NCBI RefSeq assembly: GCF_004959935.1
Contig: NZ_SMYN01000001.1
Coordinates: forward strand, 284,280-348,279
Reading direction: 5' to 3'
DNA from: Falsirhodobacter xinxiangensis
GTDB taxonomy: Bacteria; Pseudomonadota; Alphaproteobacteria; Rhodobacterales; Rhodobacteraceae
DNA: 64,000 nucleotides
The notes under the pieces were generated by a model. It had not been told where the DNA came from and did not search any database. It worked only from the letters and a program-made list of their open reading frames with translations. This document shows, piece after piece, positions 54,636-63,563 of this stretch (positions are counted from its first letter, which is position 1; each line of letters opens with the position of its first letter). Made by a program: the position numbers and the translations under genes.

Positions 54636-55898
54636 TCAGCTTGCCGAAGCGGGCTCTTTCTTCTTTTCTGCATGGACCAGAAGCGGCTTGGTGCCCTTGG
54701 TCACGGCTTCTTCGTTCACCACGACCTCCTCGATCCCGTCGAGGCCGGGAAGTTCGAACATGGTGTCCAGAAGGATGTCTTCCATGATCGACCGCAGCCC
54801 GCGCGCGCCGGTCTTGCGTTTGATCGCGCGCTTGGCGATCGCAGACAGCGCATCGTCGGTGAAGGTCAGGTTCACGCCTTCGATGTCGAACAGACGCTGG
54901 TATTGCTTGACCAGAGCGTTCTTCGGCTCGGTCAGGATGGTCACCAGCGCAGATTCGTCCAGATCGGTCAGGGTCGCGATCACCGGCAGACGGCCGACGA
55001 ATTCCGGGATCAGGCCGAATTTCAGCAGGTCTTCCGGCTCCAGTTCCGAGAACAGCTCGCCCACGCCGCGGCCGTCCGGGTCCTTGACGTCGGCACCGAA
55101 GCCGATTCCCGACCCTTTGCCGCGCTGCGCGATGATCTTCTCAAGACCGGCGAAGGCGCCGCCGCAGATGAACAGGATGTTCGTCGTATCCACCTGCAGG
55201 AATTCCTGCTGCGGATGCTTGCGCCCGCCCTGCGGCGGAACCGAAGCGACGGTGCCTTCCATGATCTTCAGCAGCGCCTGTTGCACCCCCTCGCCCGACA
55301 CGTCGCGGGTGATCGAGGGATTGTCGGACTTGCGCGTGATCTTGTCCACCTCGTCGATATAGACGATGCCGCGCTGGGCGCGTTCGACGTTGTATTCCGA
55401 CGCCTGAAGCAGTTTCAGGATGATGTTTTCCACATCCTCGCCCACGTAGCCGGCTTCGGTCAGCGTGGTCGCATCAGCCATCGTGAAGGGCACATCCAGA
55501 ATCCGTGCCAGCGTCTGGGCGAGCAGCGTCTTGCCGCAGCCGGTCGGGCCGATCAGCAGGATGTTCGACTTCGAAAGCTCGATATCCGTCTTGGATGAAT
55601 GGTTCAGCCGTTTGTAGTGGTTGTGAACCGCGACCGACAGAACCCGTTTCGCATGGATCTGGCCGATGACGTAATCGTCCAGCACCTTGCAGATTTCCTT
55701 CGGCGTCGGAACGCCATCGGTGGATTTCAGCCCGGTCGTCTTGGTTTCTTCACGGATGATGTCCATGCAGAGTTCGACGCATTCGTCGCAGATGAACACC
55801 GTGGGGCCAGCGATCAGCTTGCGCACCTCGTGCTGGCTCTTGCCACAGAACGAGCAGTAGAGCGTGTTCTTGCTGTCGGAGCCTGAATTGTTCGCCAT
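54636..55898 (-). CDS. clpX: ATP-dependent Clp protease ATP-binding subunit ClpX
   Basis: 420 residues: N-terminal C4 zinc finger ([20 protein letters not shown]), Walker [11 protein letters not shown], Walker [11 protein letters not shown], pore loop GYVGEDVE and IGF loop region [11 protein letters not shown]. It unfolds and feeds substrates to ClpP. It follows clpP after a terminator-like hairpin, so it probably has its own promoter plus read-through. Confidence 0.97.
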   Translation of the reverse strand: MANNSGSDSKNTLYCSFCGKSQHEVRKLIAGPTVFICDECVELCMDIIREETKTTGLKSTDGVPTPKEICKVLDDYVIGQIHAKRVLSVAVHNHYKRLNHSSKTDIELSKSNILLIGPTGCGKTLLAQTLARILDVPFTMADATTLTEAGYVGEDVENIILKLLQASEYNVERAQRGIVYIDEVDKITRKSDNPSITRDVSGEGVQQALLKIMEGTVASVPPQGGRKHPQQEFLQVDTTNILFICGGAFAGLEKIIAQRGKGSGIGFGADVKDPDGRGVGELFSELEPEDLLKFGLIPEFVGRLPVIATLTDLDESALVTILTEPKNALVKQYQRLFDIEGVNLTFTDDALSAIAKRAIKRKTGARGLRSIMEDILLDTMFELPGLDGIEEVVVNEEAVTKGTKPLLVHAEKKKEPASAS

Positions 55899-55983
55899 CG
55901 TCGTCCTCTGGGAAGCACCCGGCCCGGAGGCCGGAACATTAAGAGTCAAGTCTAGGCCAAGCACCCGGCCATCACAATCGCAA

Positions 55984-56012
55984 AACGCCCCGGCGGCATC
56001 GGGCCGCCGGGG
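55984..56012 (-). terminator. Hairpin with T-run between clpP and clpX
   Basis: On the minus strand a 10-bp GC stem (CCCCGGCGGC / GCCGCCGGGG) with a short loop is followed by TTTT, directly after the clpP stop. It would partly separate clpP and clpX transcription. Confidence 0.7.
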
Positions 56013-56020
56013 GCCGCCTT

Positions 56021-56653
56021 TTATTTCGTCGTGTCTTCGGCCTTGCCGCGGCTTTCGACGATCTCGTCGATCAGGCCCCAGGCCTTGGCATCTTCTGCCG
56101 ACATGAAATTGTCACGCTCAAGCGCGGCTTCAACCGTCTCATAGTCATTGCCGGTATGACGGACATAGATTTCGTTCAGGCGGCGCTTCAGCTTTTCCGT
56201 CTCGCGCGCGTGGATCATGATGTCCGTCGCCTGACCCTGATACCCGCCCGACGGCTGGTGGACCATGACGCGGCTGTTCGGAAGCGAGAAGCGCATCCCC
56301 TTCTCGCCCGCCGTCAGCAGCAGGGAACCCATCGAGGCTGCCTGACCGATGACCAGCGTCGAAACCTTCGGCTTGATGTATTGCATCGTGTCATAGATCG
56401 ACAGGCCCGAGGTCACGACGCCGCCGGGGCTGTTGATATACATGCTGATCTCCTTGGACGGGTTTTCCGCCTCCAGGAACAGCAGCTGCGCGCAGATCAG
56501 CGACGACATTCCGTCATGCACCGGGCCGGACAGGAAGATGATCCGCTCCTTCAGCATGCGCGAGAAGATGTCATAGGCGCGTTCGCCCCGGCTGGTCTGC
56601 TCGACCACCATCGGGACCAGGGTGTTCATGTAGGTATCGATCGGGTCTTTCAT
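56021..56653 (-). CDS. clpP: ATP-dependent Clp protease proteolytic subunit ClpP
   Basis: 210 residues. The catalytic serine is in [11 protein letters not shown] and the histidine in [15 protein letters not shown]. Signature segments [17 protein letters not shown] and [13 protein letters not shown] are normal. It forms the tetradecameric serine protease chamber with ClpX/ClpA. Confidence 0.97.
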   Translation of the reverse strand: MKDPIDTYMNTLVPMVVEQTSRGERAYDIFSRMLKERIIFLSGPVHDGMSSLICAQLLFLEAENPSKEISMYINSPGGVVTSGLSIYDTMQYIKPKVSTLVIGQAASMGSLLLTAGEKGMRFSLPNSRVMVHQPSGGYQGQATDIMIHARETEKLKRRLNEIYVRHTGNDYETVEAALERDNFMSAEDAKAWGLIDEIVESRGKAEDTTK

Positions 56654-56735
56654 CTGCGCCTGCCTGTTGCTGTGCGAACTTCGTAACGACGAGGGATTGC
56701 CAGAGTCTTAGTCATGCGTTCCGCCAGCCGCAAGG

Positions 56736-58049
56736 TCACCGGGCCAAGACGATTTCCGCCTTCAGCCCGCCAAGCGTCTCGCTTTCGCCCAGACGAAGCT
56801 GTCCGCCATGGCTGCGGGCGATGTCGGCGGCGATGGAAAGGCCAAGACCGACCCCCCCGCCCTTGTTCGGATTGCGTTCCGATTCCAGCCGGGTGAACGG
56901 GCGCATCGCCTCCTCGCGCCGCTCCTTGGGGATGCCGGGGCCGTCATCCTCGACGGTGAAGCGGATGTTGCGCTCGGTCAGGGCAAGGCTCACCTCGGCC
57001 CGTTTGCCATAGCGGACGGCGTTGCCGATCAGGTTGTCCAGCGCCCGCGCCACGGCCTGCGGGCGCAGCGGCACCTCGCCCGGATCGGCCAATTCGCCAA
57101 GGGTCACATCCTGCCCCATCCGCTGCGCATTCTCGACCGCGCGGCGGACGATGGCGACGGGATCGACCGGCTCCACCGCCTCCATCGCATCGCCGCGGGA
57201 AAACGACAGAAACTCGTCCACCAGCCGCTCCATGTCCTGCACGTCGCGCAGAAGATCGCGCGCGTCGTCCTCGTCCATCATCGCCAGTTCCAGCTTCATC
57301 CGGGTCAGGGGTGTCCGCAGATCGTGGCTGACGCCCGACAGCATCAGCGTGCGCTGTTCGATCTGCCGCTCGATCCGGTTCCGCATTTCGAGGAAAGCCG
57401 CCCCCGCCGCCCGCACCTCCAGCGCGCCGCGCGGGCGATAGGTGACGTGGCGGCCCTTGCCGAAGGCATCGGCGGCCTCGGCCAGCTTGGCGATCGGGCG
57501 CAACTGATTCGACAGGAACAGATAGGCGATCACTGTCATCAGAAGCGAGGTCACGATCATCAGCACCAGAAGCTGATGCGGGTTTGACGCCGACATGCGC
57601 CGCCGGTCCACATCGACCTCCATCGGCCCGTGCGCCGTCTGCAGCCCGATGATGACCGCGCGACGGTCGGCCTGAAGGTCGATGCCGCCGATCTCGGGCA
57701 GCCCCTCGCGCAACGCGGAAATCAGCGCCCGGCCAGACAGGTCCCAGAAATCGCGGTGATCCCCCTCCACCGGCACCGGGGCGGGAAAGATGATGTCCAG
57801 ATCCAGCCCCTGCCCGATCTCGATGGCGCGGTCGCTGGCGTCGGTGGCGTCTTGGGCACGGGCGATCTCGTCCAGAAGATAGCTCAGCTCGATCTCCACC
57901 CCGCCGGCCATCTGGCGCGTGACGCCTTCGTAATGGCGCTGGATGAACTGAAGCGCGAAAACCAGCTGGATCGTCAGGATCGGAACGATCAGGATCAGCG
58001 CGGCGCGGCCATAGAGGCTTCGGGGAAGGACGGTGCGGGAATGTGCCAT
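56736..58049 (-). CDS. EnvZ-like sensor histidine kinase
   Basis: 437 residues. Two membrane spans (LILIVPILTIQLVFALQF near 17-34; LLVLMIVTSLLMTVIAYLFL near 160-179) flank a periplasmic sensor, then a HAMP domain (LRPIAKLAEAADAFGKG), phospho-acceptor H242 in SHDLRTPLTRMKLEL, N-box ALDNLIGNAVRYG, DDGPGIP and GGGVGLGLSIA. EnvZ-type kinases respond to osmotic stress. No response regulator gene lies next to it in the window. Confidence 0.92.
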   Translation of the reverse strand: MAHSRTVLPRSLYGRAALILIVPILTIQLVFALQFIQRHYEGVTRQMAGGVEIELSYLLDEIARAQDATDASDRAIEIGQGLDLDIIFPAPVPVEGDHRDFWDLSGRALISALREGLPEIGGIDLQADRRAVIIGLQTAHGPMEVDVDRRRMSASNPHQLLVLMIVTSLLMTVIAYLFLSNQLRPIAKLAEAADAFGKGRHVTYRPRGALEVRAAGAAFLEMRNRIERQIEQRTLMLSGVSHDLRTPLTRMKLELAMMDEDDARDLLRDVQDMERLVDEFLSFSRGDAMEAVEPVDPVAIVRRAVENAQRMGQDVTLGELADPGEVPLRPQAVARALDNLIGNAVRYGKRAEVSLALTERNIRFTVEDDGPGIPKERREEAMRPFTRLESERNPNKGGGVGLGLSIAADIARSHGGQLRLGESETLGGLKAEIVLAR

Positions 58050-58126
58050 GAGGCGACCTTAGCCGCCTGCCGCCCATGTAAAAACCCCCATCGACACGGG
58101 CCCGCCCCGGCGCGATAGTCGCGGGC

Positions 58127-58984
58127 ATGAAGACGCTCCCTCCCCCCTCCTTCGCACCGGGCGTGGCCATCGAGGTCGAACCCGGTCTTCGCCGAATCCT
58201 CGCCCCCAATCCCGGCCCGATGACCCTGTGGGGCACCAACACCTACCTCGTCGGCAACAAAGAGGTCGCGCTGGTCGATCCCGGCCCGGATATGGAGGAG
58301 CATCTGACAGCGATTCTGGCGGCGCTCGGCCCGGACGAGAGGATCGCGCAGATCATCGTCAGCCACGCGCACAAGGACCACCTTGGCCTTGCCGAACGGC
58401 TGAAGGAAGCCACCCGGGCGCCGATCCTCGGCTGGCAAGCGGTGGACGCGCCGTTCCGCCCCGACATCGCGCTGGTGGACGGCCAGATCCTGCAAGGCCC
58501 CGACTGGCAGTTGGAAGTGATTCACACCCCCGGCCACACCGACGACCAAGTGTGCCTCGGCTTCCGCGACACCTGCCTGACCGCCGATCACGTGATGGGG
58601 TGGTCGAGTTCCGTCATCATCCCTCCGCGCGGCGACGTGGCCGACTACATCACCTCGCTTGAAAAGCTGGCGGCCCGCCCCTGGCGCCGCCTGCATTCCG
58701 CCCATGGCGATCCGATGGAGGACCCGGCCGAACGGCTCGCCTATCTCATCCGCCATCGCATCGCGCGCGAAGAATCGATCGTCAAAGCCCTGCGCCGCCG
58801 CCCGATGACGCTGGAGGCCCTTGTCTCGCAACTTTACGCAACCACCCCCCGCACCCTGCACGGAGCCGCCACCCGCAACGTCGAGGCCCACCTCATCCAC
58901 CTCCTCCGCACCCGTCGGGTGTCATTGGACGAGGCATCTTCCTGCTACGAAACCATCCATGACGAACTTTCTTCATCCGGATGA
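58127..58984 (+). CDS. MBL-fold hydrolase (LACTB2/RNase-like)
   Basis: 285 residues. Zinc motif SHAHKDHLG (H80, H82, D84, H85), later HTPGHTDDQ and LTADHVMGW give the remaining ligands, and the C-terminal ~70 residues form the winged-helix extension of LACTB2-type enzymes. Family members cleave RNA or thioesters; the substrate here is not known. Its stop is about 60 bp before tRNA-Asn. Confidence 0.9.
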   Translation: MKTLPPPSFAPGVAIEVEPGLRRILAPNPGPMTLWGTNTYLVGNKEVALVDPGPDMEEHLTAILAALGPDERIAQIIVSHAHKDHLGLAERLKEATRAPILGWQAVDAPFRPDIALVDGQILQGPDWQLEVIHTPGHTDDQVCLGFRDTCLTADHVMGWSSSVIIPPRGDVADYITSLEKLAARPWRRLHSAHGDPMEDPAERLAYLIRHRIAREESIVKALRRRPMTLEALVSQLYATTPRTLHGAATRNVEAHLIHLLRTRRVSLDEASSCYETIHDELSSSG

Positions 58985-59043
58985 AAAAATCGCAACAACC
59001 CCTCTGGACACCCCCAGCGAGCATGGCTAATAAGCCCCTGTGT

Positions 59044-59118
59044 TCCGGCGTAGCTCAGCGGTAGAGCAGTTGACTGTTAATCAATTGGTCGTAGGTTCGA
59101 TCCCTACCGCCGGAGCCA
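59044..59118 (+). tRNA. tRNA-Asn (anticodon GTT)
   Basis: A 75-nt cloverleaf with encoded CCA. Acceptor TCCGGCG pairs fully with CGCCGGA, the anticodon loop is CTGTTAA, the T-loop TTCGATC. Confidence 0.97.
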
Positions 59119-59145
59119 GAGATCTTCCAAATCTCTGAGAATAAA

Positions 59146-59175
59146 CGAAAAAGCGGCCCCGCAAGGGCCGCTTTT
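59146..59175. terminator. Bidirectional intrinsic terminator after tRNA-Asn
   Basis: A 9-bp perfect stem AAGCGGCCC / GGGCCGCTT with loop CGCAA, T-run TTTT on plus and TTTTT on minus. It ends tRNA-Asn and probably the minus-strand secretion operon. The 217 bp from here to 59392 hold nothing I can call. Confidence 0.85.
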
Positions 59176-59392
59176 CGCATTTGGGCACAGACACAAAACT
59201 GGGCACATTGCCGCGCGGAGTCGCACTCTTCTATCGTCCGCCGCCGACGGCATCCCTACTATTTTCAAGATCGGCTCGAATCCCGAAATCCGAGCCTTCA
59301 ACTCTCGAAAGCCTCATCCACGCGCCCGAAGATCGCTGACGCCTGCGGCGCGGCATCATCAGGATGCGCGCCGCCGACAGGTCGTGTTCGGA

Positions 59393-62300
59393 TCAGGACG
59401 TTCCGCCCTGCCCTTCCATGTCGGTGTTCAGGTTATCGCCGTCGCCTGCGTAGTCTTCGTGGTTGTCCTCGTCCAGCCCGAAGCCCGAGCTGAACTGGCC
59501 GCGTTCCTCCGCCTTCTGCCCCTGATCGCCGTTCCAGTAGTTGATGAAGTGATCCACCTCATCGGCACGATATTCGAAGACGCTGATGCCGTCCGGCGCG
59601 TCGCGCTGGCCATAGCTTTCCATATAGGCGTCGAGGAAGCGGAAGTTGTCCAGACCGTTCTCCGTCAGCAGGCCTTGGGTTTCAAGCTGCTTGAAGAAGT
59701 CCTGCATATCGTCGCGATAGGTGTTGATCTGGTTGGTTTTCTTGACGTCGTTGATGATGTCCGGGATCAGCGTTGCGATCGACAGCACGGCCGAGATCAG
59801 GAAGGACGGTGCAGCCGCCGCCTTGACGAATTGCAACCCCTTCAGCAGCCCGAGGCCCGAGGCCGCGCCGCCCACGACGCCGAAGCCCCCCGCCGCGACC
59901 TGAATCGCGCCCTTGGCCGTCGTCGTGTCGTCGCCCGAGGCGAGGCCCTTCTTGATGGTCAGCGCGCCGATCGCGATGTCGGCGGCACCGGCGAAGGTGT
60001 CTGCCCCCGCGCTGGCGATCAATAGGGCAGCGGAAGCCCCCTTGTGCCATTTGCTGGCCTGGTTGCCGTCGGCATCCACGATGCCCGGACGGGTGTTGTA
60101 GCCATCCTGGACCGAGTTGATCAGCTTTTCGGGGTCCTCGACCTCGAACTTGCTGAGCTTTTCCTTGTAGCTGTCGCTTTTGGACGACGCATCGAGCGCC
60201 TCGCTGAAGGCGTTGCGGAAGCCTTCGTAGCTGTTGTTCGGGCCGGCGGGTGTCGGCGCCTGCGGCTTGCCCAGCAGATCGTTCAGCGTCGCATCCAGCC
60301 CCAGAAGCGACGAGGACGCTTTCTTCTGCGCCTTCATCTCGTCGATTTCGGCTTGCGTCCTGATCTCACGGTTCTCGTTTTCCCGCTCGCTGGCGGGGGC
60401 GTCTTCCGAGACGTATTTCTTGTCGATCTCGGCGTGGTGGTCGATGACGCTCTTGTTGTGCTCGCCGATGATGTAGTTGCCCAGATCGGCGAAATGCTTG
60501 CCCGCGCCGACGAAGCTGACGAAGTCCTTGGCGATGGCCAGACGTTCCTCGGTCGTGTCGGCCAGCGTGCCGCCCTTGCCCGCAAGCTGATAGATGCCCG
60601 AGGCCAACGACACGACACCGCCCAGCGAGCCGATCACGCCCGCCTTTGTCATCTCCTCGAAGAAGCCGCGGATCGTGCCGCTTTGCAGGCCCTCGTATTT
60701 GCCGTTGCCGATGATCTTTTCGACATCCTTGGTGGTGACGGTGCCGGTTTGCGAATATTTCGCGCCGATCTCCTGCAGGGCCTTGCTGAATTCGGCATTG
60801 GTCTTCTTGTCGCCAAGGATGCCTTCCAGCGCCTTTTGCATTTCCGCCGCGCGACGGCCCAGATCCAGACCGCCCTTCTTGATCAGCGTCAGCAGAATCT
60901 TTCCCGCATCGGAACCGGCAAGGGTCAGGTTCTCCTCGCTGATCTTCGACGGATCGGCCATGAGCTCGTTGAGCTCCATCGTCATGGTGTCGATCTGCAT
61001 GTTCTGTGCGAACTTGGCGGCGGCTTCGGGATCGGCGGCCAGAAGCGAGGTATAGGTCGCGGCGATGTCGTCCTCGGCCACCTGCTTCTTCTCGGGGTCG
61101 AGCGAGAGTTCCTGGATGTATTTGGCGTATTCAGGGCTTTCGGCCATCTTCTTCAGGTCTTCGACGATCTTGTCGCCCCCCTCGACCTTGCCAAGCGCAG
61201 TCTTGCGGGCGGCGGCGATATCCTTGCCGACGGCCTCGGAGTTCATCAGCGCGGCGATCTGCTCGTCTACCTTGGCGCCGTCGATGACGCCTTCCATGTC
61301 CTTGCCGGTGACCGCGCCGGTCGTCACGCCCTGGCTGATGCTGAGCGTGTACATCTGTGCGCCATTGTCGATGAAGGCCCCTGCCTTCATCGCGTTATAC
61401 AGCTTCGCCCGGTCGTCATCGGCCTTGATGGACCCGTCATCCATCCCCTTCTTCCAGTCGGCCATCACCTGCTGCCAGGCGGCCTCGGTCACGGTCAGGT
61501 TCTTGCCGTCGGTGCCTTTTTCGGTGGTGGTCAGGTTGGCGATGTCCTGTTCCGTCATCGGCGGCAGGCCTGCTTCCTCGCGCGCGGCATTGACGGCATC
61601 GGCGCGGGCCTTTTCTGCCTTGGCGTCCATCTCGGGGGTGATGGTGTCGGCCATCTCGCCCTTCAGCGCCTTGAAGCCGTATTTGCCAAAGTCCTGAAGC
61701 CGCCCGGCTTCGGTGTTGTTCTCGGCCTCGCCGCTTTTGGTGAAACCGTTGATCTTGCCGTCGCTGGTGTTGCCGGTGGAATTGCCGGTCGCGTCATAGG
61801 TCTCGATATGTTTCAGAACCTGCGAGGCGCGGAAGGCGGCATCGGCGTCGGTCTCGAAATCGCCGACCTGTTCCTTCAGCATGTCCTTGACGTCCGACTG
61901 GTTGCCAAGGTTCTTCAGCAGCGGATCGCCGTTGATGATCTCCTCGGCGCTGCGGGTGTCGCCTTCGGGGCGGACCCAGTGGATGCCCAGCGCCTCGGCC
62001 CTGGCCTTGGCGTCCTTGTCGTCGCCCGCGCCCTCGGCGCTGCCGATCTCGCCTTTCAGATGGCTGAAGCCGTATTTCCCGAAATCCTGAAGCCGCCCGG
62101 CCTCGGTGCCGTTGTCCGCCTCGCCGCTTTTGCGGAAGCCGTTGATCTCGCCGTTGCCGATGTCGTTGCCGGCGATGCGCTTGCCGTCGCTGTCGTAATT
62201 CTCGACGTGATACAGAACCTGCGCGGCGCGGTGGGCGGCGTTGGGATCATTCTCGAAATCGCCGACGCGCTCTTTCAGCATCTCCTTGACGTTGCTTTGA

Positions 62301-62887
62301 TTGCCAAGGTTCTTCAGCAGCGGGTTCTTGTCGATGATCTCCTGCGCCGTGCTCTTGTCGCCTTCGGGCAGTTCCCATTCGATGCCCAGCGCCTCGGCCT
62401 CCTTGCGGGCTTCCGGGTCTTCGGCGGCGGTTTCGATATGCTGCAATTCGCCGTTCAGATGGCCGAAACCGTATTTGCCGAAATCCTGAAGCCGCCCGGC
62501 CTCGGTGCCATGATCGGCCTGCCCGCTCTTGCGGAAGCCGTTCACCTCGCCGTTGCCCATGTCACCGCCGAGGATGGTCTTGCCGTCCTGCTCGAACCGT
62601 TCGATGTGCTCCAGCACCTGCACCGCGCGGAAGGTGGCATCGGCATCCTCGCCGATCTTGCCGCCGACGCGCTTTTCAAGCGAATCCCGCACGCCCGACT
62701 GGTTGCCAAGGTTCTTCAGAAGATCGCTTTCCTCCAATATCGTCTTGGCGTCGCGCGTATCACCCTCGGGGCGTTCCCACAGAATTCCCGCCTCTTTCGC
62801 ATCCGCCTTGGCCTGTTCCCATGCGGCAGTGTTGTCCAGATCGACGGATTTGGGATCGACGGGGGACGAGGGCGTGACGTTGGACAT
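59393..62887 (-). CDS. HrpF/NolX-like type III secretion translocon-type protein with three repeats
   Basis: 1164 residues. No Sec signal, as expected of a type III substrate. Three tandem ~115-residue repeats lie at residues 34-149, 168-282 and 301-412, each with LLKNLGNQS, then an FRAxQVLxHIE-type helix and ending TEAGRLQDFGKYGF. A long helical middle (about 430-780) follows. The C-terminal third has hydrophobic segments (VIGSLGGVVSLASGIY, SALLIASAGADTFAGAAD, FLISAVLSIATLIPDI) able to enter membranes. This order, repeats then putative pore, is that of HrpF/NopX translocon proteins of plant-associated bacteria. The family call is from remembered motifs, not a search. It is the last gene of the minus-strand cluster with the L,D-transpeptidase and SctU. 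Confidence 0.75.
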   Translation of the reverse strand: MSNVTPSSPVDPKSVDLDNTAAWEQAKADAKEAGILWERPEGDTRDAKTILEESDLLKNLGNQSGVRDSLEKRVGGKIGEDADATFRAVQVLEHIERFEQDGKTILGGDMGNGEVNGFRKSGQADHGTEAGRLQDFGKYGFGHLNGELQHIETAAEDPEARKEAEALGIEWELPEGDKSTAQEIIDKNPLLKNLGNQSNVKEMLKERVGDFENDPNAAHRAAQVLYHVENYDSDGKRIAGNDIGNGEINGFRKSGEADNGTEAGRLQDFGKYGFSHLKGEIGSAEGAGDDKDAKARAEALGIHWVRPEGDTRSAEEIINGDPLLKNLGNQSDVKDMLKEQVGDFETDADAAFRASQVLKHIETYDATGNSTGNTSDGKINGFTKSGEAENNTEAGRLQDFGKYGFKALKGEMADTITPEMDAKAEKARADAVNAAREEAGLPPMTEQDIANLTTTEKGTDGKNLTVTEAAWQQVMADWKKGMDDGSIKADDDRAKLYNAMKAGAFIDNGAQMYTLSISQGVTTGAVTGKDMEGVIDGAKVDEQIAALMNSEAVGKDIAAARKTALGKVEGGDKIVEDLKKMAESPEYAKYIQELSLDPEKKQVAEDDIAATYTSLLAADPEAAAKFAQNMQIDTMTMELNELMADPSKISEENLTLAGSDAGKILLTLIKKGGLDLGRRAAEMQKALEGILGDKKTNAEFSKALQEIGAKYSQTGTVTTKDVEKIIGNGKYEGLQSGTIRGFFEEMTKAGVIGSLGGVVSLASGIYQLAGKGGTLADTTEERLAIAKDFVSFVGAGKHFADLGNYIIGEHNKSVIDHHAEIDKKYVSEDAPASERENENREIRTQAEIDEMKAQKKASSSLLGLDATLNDLLGKPQAPTPAGPNNSYEGFRNAFSEALDASSKSDSYKEKLSKFEVEDPEKLINSVQDGYNTRPGIVDADGNQASKWHKGASAALLIASAGADTFAGAADIAIGALTIKKGLASGDDTTTAKGAIQVAAGGFGVVGGAASGLGLLKGLQFVKAAAAPSFLISAVLSIATLIPDIINDVKKTNQINTYRDDMQDFFKQLETQGLLTENGLDNFRFLDAYMESYGQRDAPDGISVFEYRADEVDHFINYWNGDQGQKAEERGQFSSGFGLDEDNHEDYAGDGDNLNTDMEGQGGTS
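61652..62788 (-). repeat. Three coding repeats of the HrpF-like gene
   Basis: Repeat units at 62441-62788, 62042-62386 and 61652-61987, period 133-134 codons. Each unit opens with a GI-x-W segment and PEGD and closes with GRLQDFGKYGF. The first unit differs most at the middle (VGGKIGEDADA against VGDFE...). Confidence 0.85.
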
Positions 62888-63002
62888 GAGAACGAACCTT
62901 TCGGGATTTCAGTCGCAGGGTTAGCGAAGGGTTAACGGTCGCAGTGTGACCTGCGTATGACGCTTTGGGCTTGATAAGGCGGGGATTTCCGCCGACCTGC
63001 GA

Positions 63003-63554
63003 TCAGAACACCCGAACGCGCGCCCCGATCCGCACGCGCGGATAAAGGTCGATCACATCGGTATTCGTCATGCGGAAACAGCCCGAAGATGCCGCATCGC
63101 CCACCGTCTCCGGCTCGTTCGAGCCGTGGATGCGGTAAAGCGTCTGCCCCAGATACAGCGCGCGCGCCCCCATCGGATTGCCCGGCCCGCCCGGCACAAA
63201 GGCGGGCAGATCGGGACGGCGGGCGCGCATGTCGGCGGGCGGGCGCCAGTCGGGCCATTCACGTTTCGCGCTGACCGTCTCGGTTCCGAACCAGCCGAAG
63301 CCCTCGGCCCCCACGCCGACCTGATAGCTTCGGGCGACGCCTTCCGGCTCGATCAGGTAAAGGCGGCGGGCCTGCGTATCGATCAGGATGGTCCCGGGCG
63401 CCTCGGTGGTATGCAGCGCGATGCGCGCCTGAGTGCTCCGGTCGCCCTGCCCCGGCGCGCGGCCCATCGGGCCCAGCAGGAAATCGACATATTCGTCGGC
63501 CCGCAACGGCAGGGGCGCAAGGATCAGACCGGCCAGAAATCCGCGACGCAACAT
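63003..63554 (-). CDS. L,D-transpeptidase (YkuD) with Tat-like signal, in the secretion operon
   Basis: 183 residues. The signal region MLRRGFLAGLILAPLPLRA has an RR-x-F-L twin-arginine-like start. The YkuD domain has IHGSNEP (histidine 143) and SSGCFRMTN with catalytic cysteine 159. Such enzymes make 3-3 peptidoglycan cross-links or attach proteins to the wall. It starts 9 bp after the sctU-like stop with GAGGAA, so it belongs to that operon; local wall remodelling for the secretion channel is an attractive role (inference). Confidence 0.88.
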   Translation of the reverse strand: MLRRGFLAGLILAPLPLRADEYVDFLLGPMGRAPGQGDRSTQARIALHTTEAPGTILIDTQARRLYLIEPEGVARSYQVGVGAEGFGWFGTETVSAKREWPDWRPPADMRARRPDLPAFVPGGPGNPMGARALYLGQTLYRIHGSNEPETVGDAASSGCFRMTNTDVIDLYPRVRIGARVRVF

Positions 63555-63563
63555 GGGGCTTCC

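Noticed and set aside
59393-62887. Reading the large repeat protein as an RTX toxin or calcium-binding adhesin
   Set aside because: No GGxGxDxUx nonapeptide repeats and no type I secretion genes nearby; the repeats and hydrophobic C-terminus fit the HrpF/NolX layout better.
60044-62935. A 963-codon open frame opposite the HrpF-like gene
   Set aside because: Antisense shadow; the repeats simply mirror the coding repeats of the minus strand and no ribosome site or family signal is present.
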